Origin: an uncultured Bacteroidales bacterium | GTDB taxonomy: Bacteria > Bacteroidota > Bacteroidia > Bacteroidales > F082 | Length of the DNA: 64,000 nucleotides | Direction: 5' to 3' | Assembly (NCBI GenBank): GCA_947166105.1 | Contig: CAMVCZ010000009.1 | Coordinates: 1 to 64,000, forward strand | In this document: piece after piece, positions 34,505-42,761 of the stretch | How positions within the stretch are numbered: the stretch's first letter is position 1 | Layout: each line of letters starts with the position of its first letter | Translations under genes and position numbers: made by a program | Notes under the pieces: generated by a model | What the model saw: only the letters and a program-made list of their open reading frames with translations | What the model was told of the DNA's origin: nothing | Databases searched by the model: none

Positions 34505-36457
34505 CTAATTTCTAATTCTGTAGTTTTTAATATAATATGTGCTCCCAGACCACACATTTATAACTTTGACTTTAGATGGCAGTTTTGGATATGTCTCAGT
34601 AAAAGTTCGTTCTGCTGTGCCTATCGTTTCTTCAGGAGCCATAGCGACAGAACTTTCAACCAAATAGTATTTCTCATGCGTTTCTGCATCTTCAATAAAC
34701 TCAGAATAATAGCTTTGCACAAAATACGGCCTCCCTATATGTTTAGGAACGCATCTTTTAACTAAAACTGTATTTTGGGCATTCATGTCAATTCCAACTA
34801 ATTCAAATCTCAATGCATCATTTTCAAGAAACACATCGGAAAATTCTATTGATTTAATATCTTCATTATGACCATTTTCAATACTATTATAACTTCGTGT
34901 CGTTTGTGAATACGAATTGTAGTTATTACTTGTTGAGCACTCAATCATAAAAACAAAGTTTTTCACAGCTTTTACCTTGCTCGTCAGTGCCGGTCCCGAT
35001 ATAGTGTTGTTGGCAGGAATTATCGAAGAAGAGACAGCGCTTTCTACTAAATTCTTCAAATAAGATGTTTTTATGGCATACCCAACACCTTCAGCACCCG
35101 TATGCTTAGCGCTTACAATGCCTATCAGATTTCCATTGCCATCAAACATAGGGCCTCCACTGTTGCCAGGTTGAACTGGGGCCGACATTTGATACATGGA
35201 GACATCCCCTTGAAATCCTGTTTTGGAACTGATAACACCCGTAGTTAGTTTTATTTCGTCACCCATCGTACTTGTTAATGGATAACCAAGCACAAAAATC
35301 TCTTCGCCGACTTCTGAAGTACTAGTTTTCACTTTATAAGGGATTGGCTCGAATCCACTAAATCGACTGTCTTTAATCTTCAACAAAGCCAAATCATTGT
35401 ACTTGTCCGTTGCCACAACTTCTGCATTATATGCTGTATAAAAACCACCGTTTACGCCTTTTACCTTTATGCTTCTTGCATTCTCCACAACATGATAATT
35501 TGTGACTAGGTAACCGCTGTTGAGAGCAAAACCTGATCCCGACCACTCTGATTGAGTATTAGAAGACGCAGGAGCATTTGACGACGCAGTAGGATACATT
35601 TTTAAATAAAAGTCTTCTTCTGTTCCTGAATTAGCGTATGTGTCATCTAAACTTATTATTGTCTTCATACTCATGCCATCGAAAAAAACATGTACATTAC
35701 TTTCAATCCCTTTATCCGCCATATACCAATCGGCTTTATAAACCCCATTTGTTGCGCTAGGCCTTAATATGGCTTTTACATCACCTGTTTGCCACCAAGA
35801 CATTCGTTCTTTACTGCCGAGATATAACAACTTATACTCTCCATTTTCTTTAACGCATCCGAGTTTATAACCATTCCCATTTGCGCTTACATCTTCGTAA
35901 ATCCCACAGATCCCATCATTATTGTTATTACAATATATTTTTACGGAAGTTTCTGTCCAAAAAGTTCCACCTATTCTGGGATTATTAAGGGTATAGTTAC
36001 TCCACCCATACCCATGAGAACCATTATAATCGCCTTTGTCAACCAAAGTGAATTTTGTAATTCCAGGTGGTATTCTCCCGTAAAACACCATAGTGTAGTA
36101 ATACTTCTGGTCTTTTTTCACATGATCCCATCCCCATGTTCCAGAAAATGGTGATGTGTCGATAACATCTTCTCCATTTACTTTACGTTGAAAGCCCAAA
36201 ATAGGTAATTTGTGATTGTCATCTATGACAATATAGGTGTTCCTACTTGTCCAATAATTCATCCTACTTCGATTCCTTGTTGGTATTAATTCAACGGTAA
36301 CCCTGGTGTTATTTTTATAAATCTCCACGGAATATAACGCAGCGGTTTCCCCTTTTGATTCTATTTTATCACGACCATAAAAGTATGTAGTAACTTGGGC
36401 ATCAAGATACCCCATGAGAAAGAGACAAAAAAATGTAATAAGCGATTTGGTTTTCAT
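34505..36457 (-). CDS. Secreted trypsin/HtrA-like serine protease
   Basis: A 650-residue exported protein. Signal peptide (TFFCLFLMGYLDAQ), an N-terminal beta-rich domain of about 290 residues, then a chymotrypsin-fold protease at about 305-500. The triad is visible: His in TNYHVVENA, Asp in DKYNDLALLKI, Ser in QPGNSGGPMF. No PDZ domain follows; the C-terminal 150 residues are beta-rich and unfamiliar. It may act in the periplasm or at the surface. It starts 26 bp after the stop of the DUF2971 gene and probably shares its transcript. Confidence 0.8.
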   Translation of the reverse strand: MKTKSLITFFCLFLMGYLDAQVTTYFYGRDKIESKGETAALYSVEIYKNNTRVTVELIPTRNRSRMNYWTSRNTYIVIDDNHKLPILGFQRKVNGEDVIDTSPFSGTWGWDHVKKDQKYYYTMVFYGRIPPGITKFTLVDKGDYNGSHGYGWSNYTLNNPRIGGTFWTETSVKIYCNNNNDGICGIYEDVSANGNGYKLGCVKENGEYKLLYLGSKERMSWWQTGDVKAILRPSATNGVYKADWYMADKGIESNVHVFFDGMSMKTIISLDDTYANSGTEEDFYLKMYPTASSNAPASSNTQSEWSGSGFALNSGYLVTNYHVVENARSIKVKGVNGGFYTAYNAEVVATDKYNDLALLKIKDSRFSGFEPIPYKVKTSTSEVGEEIFVLGYPLTSTMGDEIKLTTGVISSKTGFQGDVSMYQMSAPVQPGNSGGPMFDGNGNLIGIVSAKHTGAEGVGYAIKTSYLKNLVESAVSSSIIPANNTISGPALTSKVKAVKNFVFMIECSTSNNYNSYSQTTRSYNSIENGHNEDIKSIEFSDVFLENDALRFELVGIDMNAQNTVLVKRCVPKHIGRPYFVQSYYSEFIEDAETHEKYYLVESSVAMAPEETIGTAERTFTETYPKLPSKVKVINVWSGSTYYIKNYRIRN

Positions 36458-36483
36458 GATTTTAGATTTCGTTTGCAGTTTTA

Positions 36484-37566
36484 TTATTCGTTCTTTTCCA
36501 CTATTCTGTATGTAATTTCGTTAATTTTCACCACCGAAATTGGCACAAGTCTATAAGCTAGCCCCATTTTGAGCATCAATTGAATTTTAATTGCATCAGC
36601 AAATACAGACTTCCCTATTGTTGCAAGAAAAACAAGTACTTTGGTTTGGTTACAAGTGCTTTTATAGCAGATATGAATCTCATAAGGAGAATCTGAAACG
36701 ACCTGTTGTCTTTCACAGATGTCTTTGAAAAAATGCATTCCCAACGTGATACTTTTCAATGCTTGTATGGGATACTTAAACTTTCTATCGTGGTCACCAA
36801 ACTGGTTTAGTTCCTCGGCATGCTTCCCGAACGTCTTCATATCAAAACCTAAAGGGTTTTGTATTAACAACCTCCATTCATTTTCATCATTCCAACAATC
36901 TTGCTTGACAGTAGTTTGGATAAGAATCATGGTCTGTACATCATAATCAATTGAAGAAACTTCCCGAATATCTTCAGCTTTAGCATAGTGAATAGGGAAA
37001 GGACCTTTGCAAGCAAAAGGGAAATGCTTGATGTCCCATTCAACACAAAAACCTGTATTTTCGGCATATAAAGCCCACATTCTTAAATTCTCACATGTTT
37101 CCGTTAATGATAGTACACCTTGTTTCCTGAAAACTAAAGCAGAGAAACATTCTGTTGACAATTTGAACAATGATTGTTTGTCATCACCACATAGCCGTTT
37201 TATACTATCGAACTCGTTTTCCCACAATGCCTTTGCATTACCGTCATCTTCAATTTTAGCCAAATTCATATCACAATCGAAGGGGTCGTTCAGCTGCGCT
37301 GGATGTGATGCATAAACATACATATTGGTTAATGCATCTACAGAATAATCTGTTAATGCATAATACTTGAAAAACGTATCCGGTTTTGGCTTGAATTCTT
37401 TAGGTATCACGTCAAAAACTATTGTTTCACCATCTTTATGCCAACCATATTTCCAGCCTAAATAATCTTGCACTCCAATCTTTTTCAGTTTCCAGCCCCT
37501 AAAGCTCTGGAGAATCCTTTGTTCCCCTTTTGATTGACACAAAAGAAGCGTGGAACTGAATACCAA
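36484..37566 (-). CDS. DUF2971 protein, possibly 5' altered
   Basis: A 360-residue protein with the DUF2971 core: FFKYYALTDYSVDALTNMYV, LNDPFDCDM, GVLSLTETCENLRMWALYAENTGFCVEWD, and NEWRLLIQ. The family is of unknown biochemical role and common in accessory and defence-type islands. No ATG lies upstream of residue 82. The frame opens with a TTG, one sense codon after a stop, and about 45 N-terminal residues precede the DUF2971 start. Either TTG is used or the 5' end was changed by the event that placed the palindrome cassette 260 bp upstream. Confidence 0.65.
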   Translation of the reverse strand: MVFSSTLLLCQSKGEQRILQSFRGWKLKKIGVQDYLGWKYGWHKDGETIVFDVIPKEFKPKPDTFFKYYALTDYSVDALTNMYVYASHPAQLNDPFDCDMNLAKIEDDGNAKALWENEFDSIKRLCGDDKQSLFKLSTECFSALVFRKQGVLSLTETCENLRMWALYAENTGFCVEWDIKHFPFACKGPFPIHYAKAEDIREVSSIDYDVQTMILIQTTVKQDCWNDENEWRLLIQNPLGFDMKTFGKHAEELNQFGDHDRKFKYPIQALKSITLGMHFFKDICERQQVVSDSPYEIHICYKSTCNQTKVLVFLATIGKSVFADAIKIQLMLKMGLAYRLVPISVVKINEITYRIVEKNE

Positions 37567-37823
37567 TCTTTAAGTGAAGGTCGTGAGAATTACCCTGTAG
37601 GAAGATATAGTAAATAGCCCACGCTAATGCGTGAACCATTACACTTTCTTGCCTACGAAAATTTCTCACGTTTTCACTTACAAGACAAGCATAACGCTTC
37701 TATATGACGGACTTGGCTCGCCAAATCCATCGGCAAAAATAAGAAAAAGGTATGAAACGGAAGGGAAAAATGAAGTTTTTTTGTTCGCAAGTTCGAAATC
37801 GAAACTTTGTTTTTCTCAGAAAT
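37567..37823. other. Gap with no recognised feature
   Basis: A 257-bp stretch between the DUF2971 start and palindrome R3. A 69-codon plus-strand frame here has no convincing protein features. A promoter for the DUF2971-protease pair is expected, but no clear TAnnTTTG was identified. Confidence 0.4.
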
Positions 37824-37861
37824 GTGTCCACGAAACATAATTTTTAGGCTTTCGTGGACAC
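37824..37861. repeat. GTGTCCACGAAA palindrome, copy R3
   Basis: Perfect 12-bp arms GTGTCCACGAAA / TTTCGTGGACAC around a 14-nt loop containing ATTTTTAGGC, a loop sequence shared with the copies on the far side of the ATPase gene. Confidence 0.85.
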
Positions 37862-37879
37862 TTTTCGACTAAAAAATAT

Positions 37880-37916
37880 ATCTACGAAAATGATAAAAAG
37901 TCATTTCGTGGACACA
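37880..37916. repeat. GTGTCCACGAAA palindrome, copy R4 (degenerate)
   Basis: One arm (TTTCGTGGACAC) is intact and the other (CTACGAAAATGA) has diverged. The loop suggests the opposite orientation to R1-R3. It abuts the stop codon of the ATPase gene. Confidence 0.7.
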
Positions 37917-39359
37917 TTAATCCTCTTTAAAAAGGTCATCCATCGTCATAACCGACTGAAAACGAGTGGAATATTTGCCTCTGACAAGGCCGTATGTGGT
38001 CACCAATGACAAATGAACTGATTTCTTGCAGGAAGTGTCTTCGATAAAACGTTCCACTTTGCGGCGAAGCTCGGCATCATAATCCTTGTCGATGGAAAAC
38101 TCGTCGGCTACGAACTTCATTTCGCAAAGATTAACCACGCGGTCGCTGCGGTCAAAAAGCAAGTCCACCTGCGAAGTGCCTTCCTTGCTGCGCCACGGTG
38201 CAACCACCGCATCAACCGCGCCAAAGCCCAACGCCTTCTTGATTTGTGCCTCATGCTGTAGACACACTTCCTCGAAAGCCAAGCCGCGCCACGTGTTCAA
38301 TTCGGGCGTGCGGATGTTTTTCGTCCAAAAACCTTGGCGGATGGGTTTCTTCCCGTCAAGGAAGGCCAAATGGAACAGCGAAAGCCTGTCCACCAACTTG
38401 TAATAGACATTTCGCAGACTACCGCCAAAATAGGTGTAACTGACCACAAAATCACTCTTTTCCAACGATTGCAGCATCTTGGAAAGACGTCCGTTGTAGG
38501 CTATGGTGGTCTTTTCGGCGATTTCCTTTCGCGTGAATCCGCCTCGCTTGGTGGCTAATAGCCGCACAATCTCAACGTATTTTTCCGAATTGGAATACAA
38601 GGAATCGTAAAGACGGTCAAACTCTTTTTGCAAGCGACTGTTTTTTGCAAAAAACAGATTGTCAATGTTTTCTGCAAGACTATATTCCGGCTTGAGGTAG
38701 TTGAGATAATATGGGATTCCGCCAAAAACCATGTAGCTTTGCACTTGGTCGTAACGGTCCATGCTGATGCCACGCGACTCGTAAAACTGCTCACATTCCG
38801 CCAACGAGAACGGCGAGAGGTGCATTTCATAAGTGAGGCGTCCATAGAGTCCACCCGTGTTGTTGATGATTTTGTCGTTCATCCACGAGGCCGCCGAGCC
38901 ACAAACGATGAGCATCAAGTCGGTGCGCCCTGCGCCCCAGCCGTTCCAGAAATGCTCGAGTGCCGACACAAACCCCGACCGACCCGAATCCATCCAAGGC
39001 AACTCATCTATGAAAACCACCTTGCGCCCCAAATCACCCCGATGTTCTAACAACGAGCGAAGACAAGCGAAAGCCTCAAACCAATCAGTAGGCATCGTGT
39101 CCCAATCGCCGCCAAATTGCTGAATGCTTGAACAAAAGGCCCGTAGTTGTTCGTTTTTCAAATCCTTTTTCCTGCCTTGATAGTCGGCGGGCGAAATGGC
39201 CGTATGATAGAATGAAAAACGGCCCGAGAAATGTTCGCGGACGAGGAATGTCTTTCCCACGCGCCGCCGGCCATAAACCGCCACAAACTCTGGCCGCCCC
39301 GATTCATAAAGCCGTTCCAGCTCTTTTCTTTCTGGTTTTCTACCAATAATGTCTTGCAT
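37917..39359 (-). CDS. AAA+ ATPase with DUF234-type nuclease-like C-terminus (COG1672)
   Basis: A 480-residue protein. MQDIIGRKPERKELERLYES leads to Walker A (YGRRRVGKTFLV), Walker B (KVVFIDELPWMD), sensor IVCGSAASWM and a winged-helix region (GGFTRKEIAEKTTIAYNGRLSKM). The C-terminal DUF234-like domain carries a PD-(D/E)xK pattern (SQVDLLFDRSDRVVNLCEMKF). ATG 39359 is preferred over 39389 because the TATTTTTG box at 39379-39386 lies between them. The gene is bracketed by palindromes: R1-R2 upstream of the promoter, and R3-R4 directly after the stop. Function of the family is unproven. Confidence 0.85.
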   Translation of the reverse strand: MQDIIGRKPERKELERLYESGRPEFVAVYGRRRVGKTFLVREHFSGRFSFYHTAISPADYQGRKKDLKNEQLRAFCSSIQQFGGDWDTMPTDWFEAFACLRSLLEHRGDLGRKVVFIDELPWMDSGRSGFVSALEHFWNGWGAGRTDLMLIVCGSAASWMNDKIINNTGGLYGRLTYEMHLSPFSLAECEQFYESRGISMDRYDQVQSYMVFGGIPYYLNYLKPEYSLAENIDNLFFAKNSRLQKEFDRLYDSLYSNSEKYVEIVRLLATKRGGFTRKEIAEKTTIAYNGRLSKMLQSLEKSDFVVSYTYFGGSLRNVYYKLVDRLSLFHLAFLDGKKPIRQGFWTKNIRTPELNTWRGLAFEEVCLQHEAQIKKALGFGAVDAVVAPWRSKEGTSQVDLLFDRSDRVVNLCEMKFVADEFSIDKDYDAELRRKVERFIEDTSCKKSVHLSLVTTYGLVRGKYSTRFQSVMTMDDLFKED

Positions 39360-39378
39360 AATATTGAGTTTTATGCCG

Positions 39379-39386
39379 CAAAAATA
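39379..39386 (-). promoter_or_regulatory. -7 box (TATTTTTG) for COG1672/DUF234 ATPase
   Basis: Exact TAnnTTTG match on the reverse strand, 19 bp ahead of ATG 39359; it decides the start codon. Confidence 0.6.
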
Positions 39387-39421
39387 CACATTTATTTATT
39401 TCATAGACACAAAACACGCAA

Positions 39422-39468
39422 AAAAGTGTCCACGAAATACAATTTTTATGCTTTCGTGGACAACTTTT
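39422..39468. repeat. GTGTCCACGAAA palindrome, copy R1
   Basis: Arms AAAAGTGTCCACGAAA and TTTCGTGGACAACTTTT pair with one bulge. The loop contains ATTTTTATGC. It lies 36 bp upstream of the ATPase -7 box. Confidence 0.85.
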
Positions 39469-39472
39469 AAAT

Positions 39473-39522
39473 AAAAAAGTGTCCACGAAAACAGTTTTTA
39501 GGCTCTTCGTGGACACTTTTTT
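39473..39522. repeat. GTGTCCACGAAA palindrome, copy R2 (perfect)
   Basis: Perfect 17-bp arms AAAAAAGTGTCCACGAA / TTCGTGGACACTTTTTT around a 16-nt loop with GTTTTTAGGC. T6 ends on both strands mean it could also terminate transcription in both directions. Confidence 0.9.
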
Positions 39523-39562
39523 ACAAAATCAAAGATTATTCTGTAGCAATCTATAAAATCCG

Positions 39563-39570
39563 TATTTTTG
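39563..39570 (+). promoter_or_regulatory. -7 box (TATTTTTG) for pyrH
   Basis: TAnnTTTG match on the plus strand, 55 bp upstream of the pyrH ATG. The leader between them contains AAATCTTAAATTTCGAATCT-type simple repeats. Confidence 0.5.
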
Positions 39571-39625
39571 TAGTCTCTTACAAATCACGAATCTTGAATT
39601 TTAAATCTTAAATTTCGAATCTCAA

Positions 39626-40333
39626 ATGAAATACAACAGAGTACTCCTGAAACTCAGCGGCGAAGCCCTCATGGGCAGCCAGCAATACGGCATCGACCCG
39701 CAACGCCTCAACGAATATGCCGACGAAATCATCGAAGCAGCACAAGCGGGTGTTCAAATCGGCATCGTCATCGGCGGCGGCAACATCTACCGTGGCCTGC
39801 AAGGTGCCTCGAAGGGCATGGACCGCATCCAAGGCGACTATATGGGTATGCTCGCCACCGTCATCAACTCGATGGCCATGCAATCCACTTTGCAGAGCAA
39901 AGGACAGAAAGCCACGCTTTTGGCAGGCCTTTACATCGACCGCATCGCCGACACGATGAGCAGCGCGAAGGCCATCCGCTTGCTTGAGGAAGGCCACATC
40001 GTGGTGATGGGTGCCGGCACGGGCAATCCCTTCTTCACCACCGACACAGGCTCCGCCCTCCGCGCCGTCGAAATCAAGGCCGACATCATCCTGAAAGGCA
40101 CCCGCGTGGACGGCATCTACACCGCCGACCCTGAAAAAGACCCGACCGCGACCAAGTTCGACCACATCACCTACGACGAGGCCTACCAACGCAACCTGAA
40201 GGTGATGGATATGACCGCTTTCACGATGTGCAAGGAAAACGACATGCCGATGTACGTCTTCGACATGAACACGCGCGGCAATCTCTTGAAGGTCTTGCGC
40301 GGCGAGAATATTGGCACCCTTGTGACAAAATGA
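39626..40333 (+). CDS. pyrH: UMP kinase
   Basis: A 235-residue amino-acid-kinase-fold enzyme of standard length, phosphorylating UMP to UDP in pyrimidine synthesis. Motifs: KLSGEALMG, IGIVIGGGNIYRG (phosphate loop), GAGTGNPFFTTDTGSALRA, and TRVDGIYTADPEKDPTATKF. The stop overlaps the next start by 4 bp (ATGA). pyrH near frr is a common bacterial arrangement; here one gene is inserted between them. Confidence 0.96.
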   Translation: MKYNRVLLKLSGEALMGSQQYGIDPQRLNEYADEIIEAAQAGVQIGIVIGGGNIYRGLQGASKGMDRIQGDYMGMLATVINSMAMQSTLQSKGQKATLLAGLYIDRIADTMSSAKAIRLLEEGHIVVMGAGTGNPFFTTDTGSALRAVEIKADIILKGTRVDGIYTADPEKDPTATKFDHITYDEAYQRNLKVMDMTAFTMCKENDMPMYVFDMNTRGNLLKVLRGENIGTLVTK

Positions 40334-41367
40334 GCGAGCGGAAGCACCACCTCAGAAAAGTCCACAACCGTTCCAACAAAACCATAGACCTTGCAATTCT
40401 ATCGGTCATTATGGTCGTGACTATTGCGTTGCGTTTGTGGAAATTGGACAATGTGCCTCTCGCCCTGATTGGAACCTGCTCCGTTTACCTCATTTATGAG
40501 ATCGGGCGGCAGTGGTTCAACCGCAAAGTAGGCTTGTTTTCCAGTGCATTTTTTGCCGTTAGCCAGTTTGCTGTGAACCATGCTGCGTTGCCCCATACTA
40601 CAGGTTTGTTTTTCGTCCTCCTGACAGCTTGGTTTTGGTCAAAGATTGTTTTCTCGACGAAAAAAACCAATGCGGGCATTTATGTTGGTATGGCACTTTC
40701 CATCTTGGCTTGTTCGGCAACTCAGTTTTTCGCCCTTGCCCAAGCCTTACTTGTTTTTCTCACAGGCTTGTTTTTCCTTCCCAAGGAGCGACGCAAATCA
40801 TACTGTATCAGCGGAATACCATCTCTAACTCTCTCCGTCCCCACACTATTGTATGTTTCCCCAATGCTTTTTCCAGTTGGTGGCAATAGTACAAGTCTTA
40901 GCGTACCGACAGCCACATTCCTCACCGATTTCATCCAATTCACGATGAACGATTCCTCATTGTTCATGTTTTCCGTGGGCATCATCATCCTTCTGCCTCT
41001 CATTCTCGGCAAGCGCAACAAGAGCCGCAATCCTCTCCGCTGGGTGGGTATCGCATGGTTTGTCATCATCTTTGGTGCCGCCTTAGCCTATTCCCTGCTT
41101 CGAGAACCAATTTTACAGTATAACATACTGATTTTCAACTATCCATTTCTAATCATGGCGGCATTTTCGCTGTTCAAGAACCGCACTTTGTCACCTTGGC
41201 AAAACGCCTTGGTGGTGGCTGTAATTCTTTTCGTCGGCACGAGTTCGCTCATCTTCAACCCCAACAAACTAATCGAAACGACCGAAAAAACAGCCACAAT
41301 TCAACAAACAGATTTCCCAACATCAAAAAATTGTTTATTTTTGCGTCCAAATTCAATAGACTTATGA
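40330..41367 (+). CDS. GT-C-like membrane glycosyltransferase relative, first loop missing
   Basis: A 345-residue protein with about 9 hydrophobic helices, similar in layout to family-39-type GT-C transferases: ALRLWKLDNVP near the start, and SVYLIYEIGRQWFNRKVGLFSS as in the usual helix-2 region. In typical members these two blocks are separated by an extended periplasmic loop with a catalytic Asp; here they are nearly adjacent, so the catalytic loop appears deleted in frame. ATG 40330 (overlapping the pyrH stop) is preferred to the open frame from 40228. Its last codons contain the frr promoter. Confidence 0.6.
   Translation: MSERKHHLRKVHNRSNKTIDLAILSVIMVVTIALRLWKLDNVPLALIGTCSVYLIYEIGRQWFNRKVGLFSSAFFAVSQFAVNHAALPHTTGLFFVLLTAWFWSKIVFSTKKTNAGIYVGMALSILACSATQFFALAQALLVFLTGLFFLPKERRKSYCISGIPSLTLSVPTLLYVSPMLFPVGGNSTSLSVPTATFLTDFIQFTMNDSSLFMFSVGIIILLPLILGKRNKSRNPLRWVGIAWFVIIFGAALAYSLLREPILQYNILIFNYPFLIMAAFSLFKNRTLSPWQNALVVAVILFVGTSSLIFNPNKLIETTEKTATIQQTDFPTSKNCLFLRPNSIDL
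41336..41343 (+). promoter_or_regulatory. -7 box (TATTTTTG) for frr
   Basis: TAnnTTTG match within the 3' end of the preceding gene, 20 bp ahead of the frr ATG. Confidence 0.5.
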
Positions 41368-41927
41368 CTGAAGATTCTCAATTTGTATTAGACGAGGCCA
41401 CTGAAAGCATGGACAACACCATCAAGCACTTGGAGCATGAATTTCAGGGCATTAGGGCTGGAAAAGCAAGTCCGGCCATGCTGAACGGTGTTATGGTTGA
41501 ATATTACGGCACCGTGGTGCCCATCGAGCAGACGGCCAACATCGGCTGCACCGACGCCCGCATGATTGTGGTGCAACCCTTCGACAAGAGCGCACTCAAC
41601 AACATCGCCAAGGCCATCCTGAACGCCAATTTGGGCTTCAACCCCATCAACAACGGCGAAATCCTGCGTATTGCAGTTCCCGCCTTGACCGAGGAACGCC
41701 GTAAAGAGCTGGTGAAACGCACCAAGAATGCCGCCGAGGAAGCCAAGGTCGGCATCCGTGGCATTCGCCGCAACGCCAACGACGATGCCAAGAAACTCGA
41801 AAAAGACGTGATTTCTGAGGATGAATCGAAACTCTTACAGGAAGAGATTCAGAAACTTACGGACAAGTACATCAAGAAAATCGACGATTTGACCGAGTTG
41901 AAGTCGAAGGATATTTTGACGGTGTAA
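41364..41927 (+). CDS. frr: Ribosome recycling factor
   Basis: A 187-residue protein of standard RRF length. Motifs: HEFQGIRAGKASPAMLNGV, PFDKSALNNIAKAILNANLG, and RRKELVKRTKNAAEEAKVGIRGIRRNAND. It splits post-termination ribosomes with EF-G. ATG 41364 (MTEDSQFVLDEA) is chosen over the longer frame because a -7 box lies directly upstream and the extra N-terminus is not RRF-like. It converges with tatD, 6 bp apart. Confidence 0.95.
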   Translation: MTEDSQFVLDEATESMDNTIKHLEHEFQGIRAGKASPAMLNGVMVEYYGTVVPIEQTANIGCTDARMIVVQPFDKSALNNIAKAILNANLGFNPINNGEILRIAVPALTEERRKELVKRTKNAAEEAKVGIRGIRRNANDDAKKLEKDVISEDESKLLQEEIQKLTDKYIKKIDDLTELKSKDILTV

Positions 41928-41933
41928 TCCAAG

Positions 41934-42701
41934 TCAAATCGAAAACAACGAATTGGTGTTTGCTGAAACAGCATTCACCAATTCATTATATGGAATCTGC
42001 AAGATTTCCGCAATTTTCTGGGCCGTATGAACCAGAAAAGCGGGTTCGTTGCGCTTGCCACGACAAGGAACAGGTGCGAGATAAGGCGCATCTGTTTCCA
42101 AAACAATCCTATCAAGCGGCAGACGAGGCAAGAAATCCTTCACACTACAGTTTTTGTAAGTCGTAACGCCACCCAAACCGAGGTGGAAGCCCAATTCAAG
42201 GTAGATTTTAGCCTCTTCCTCTGTACCTGTGAAGCAGTGCATGATGCCGCGCAAGCCGCCATCTTGCTTCTTTTCAAGGATTTTAGTCATCTTATCAAAG
42301 GCATTGCGGCAATGGATGGAAAGCGGAAGATAGAGTTGTTTCGCCCAGTCCAATTGGGTCTCAAAAGCGTCCAATTGCTGCTTCTCGAATGTCGTGTCCC
42401 AATAGAAATCGAGGCCGACCTCACCCACTCCGCAGTAAATGCCACGTTCAAGTTCCTTTTCCATTTTGGAAAGAACCTCCTTATAATCCTCTTTCACTTC
42501 CTCTGGCTGCAAGCCCATCATCACACGGGTGCAATCGGGGAATTGCTCGTGTAGTTCAAGCATTGGCGCGATGGTGGAGGCATCCACATTGGGCAGGAGC
42601 ATCATCCCTACGCCTGCCTCCAAAGCCCTTTGGACGGTCTCGTTTCGGTCGAGGCTGAATTGGTGGTCGTAGATGTGGGTGTGGGTGTCGATGAGGTTCA
42701 T
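41934..42701 (-). CDS. tatD: TatD-family metal-dependent hydrolase
   Basis: A 255-residue TIM-barrel DNase/hydrolase. Metal ligands: N-terminal IDTHTHIYD (HxH), GEVGLDFYWD (Glu), PLSIHCRNA (His), GIMHCFTG (His) and VLETDAPYLAP (Asp). The family takes part in DNA repair or RNA/peptide turnover. Its last codons form a long hairpin at 41950-41984 that may help to end transcription of the converging frr gene. Confidence 0.93.
   Translation of the reverse strand: MNLIDTHTHIYDHQFSLDRNETVQRALEAGVGMMLLPNVDASTIAPMLELHEQFPDCTRVMMGLQPEEVKEDYKEVLSKMEKELERGIYCGVGEVGLDFYWDTTFEKQQLDAFETQLDWAKQLYLPLSIHCRNAFDKMTKILEKKQDGGLRGIMHCFTGTEEEAKIYLELGFHLGLGGVTTYKNCSVKDFLPRLPLDRIVLETDAPYLAPVPCRGKRNEPAFLVHTAQKIAEILQIPYNELVNAVSANTNSLFSI
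41950..41984. other. Long perfect hairpin at the frr/tatD convergence
   Basis: GAATTGGTG / CACCAATTC (9 bp) plus inner TGCTG / CAGCA with an AAA loop and TT/TT internal loop. It lies in the tatD coding end. No T-run, so a terminator role is uncertain. Confidence 0.5.
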
Positions 42702-42702
42702 C

Positions 42703-42756
42703 TATGGTTTAGAGTTTAGAGATTAGAGTTTAGCGTTTAGGGTTTAGAGTTGAGGG
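42703..42756. repeat. TTTAGAG/TTTAGGG simple-repeat tract
   Basis: About seven degenerate heptamers of GTTTAGAG type between hflX and tatD, like the tract at 25842-25895. The sequence superficially resembles a telomere, but the tract is internal and short. Confidence 0.65.
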
Positions 42757-42761
42757 GATAT

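Noticed and set aside
37824..39522. Ordinary insertion sequence around the ATPase
   Set aside because: No transposase, no target-site duplication seen, and the palindromes are hairpins rather than terminal inverted repeats of one element. Mobility is kept only as a hypothesis.
42703..42756. Telomere-like TTTAGGG repeats
   Set aside because: Short, degenerate and internal between convergently arranged core genes; a simple-repeat tract.
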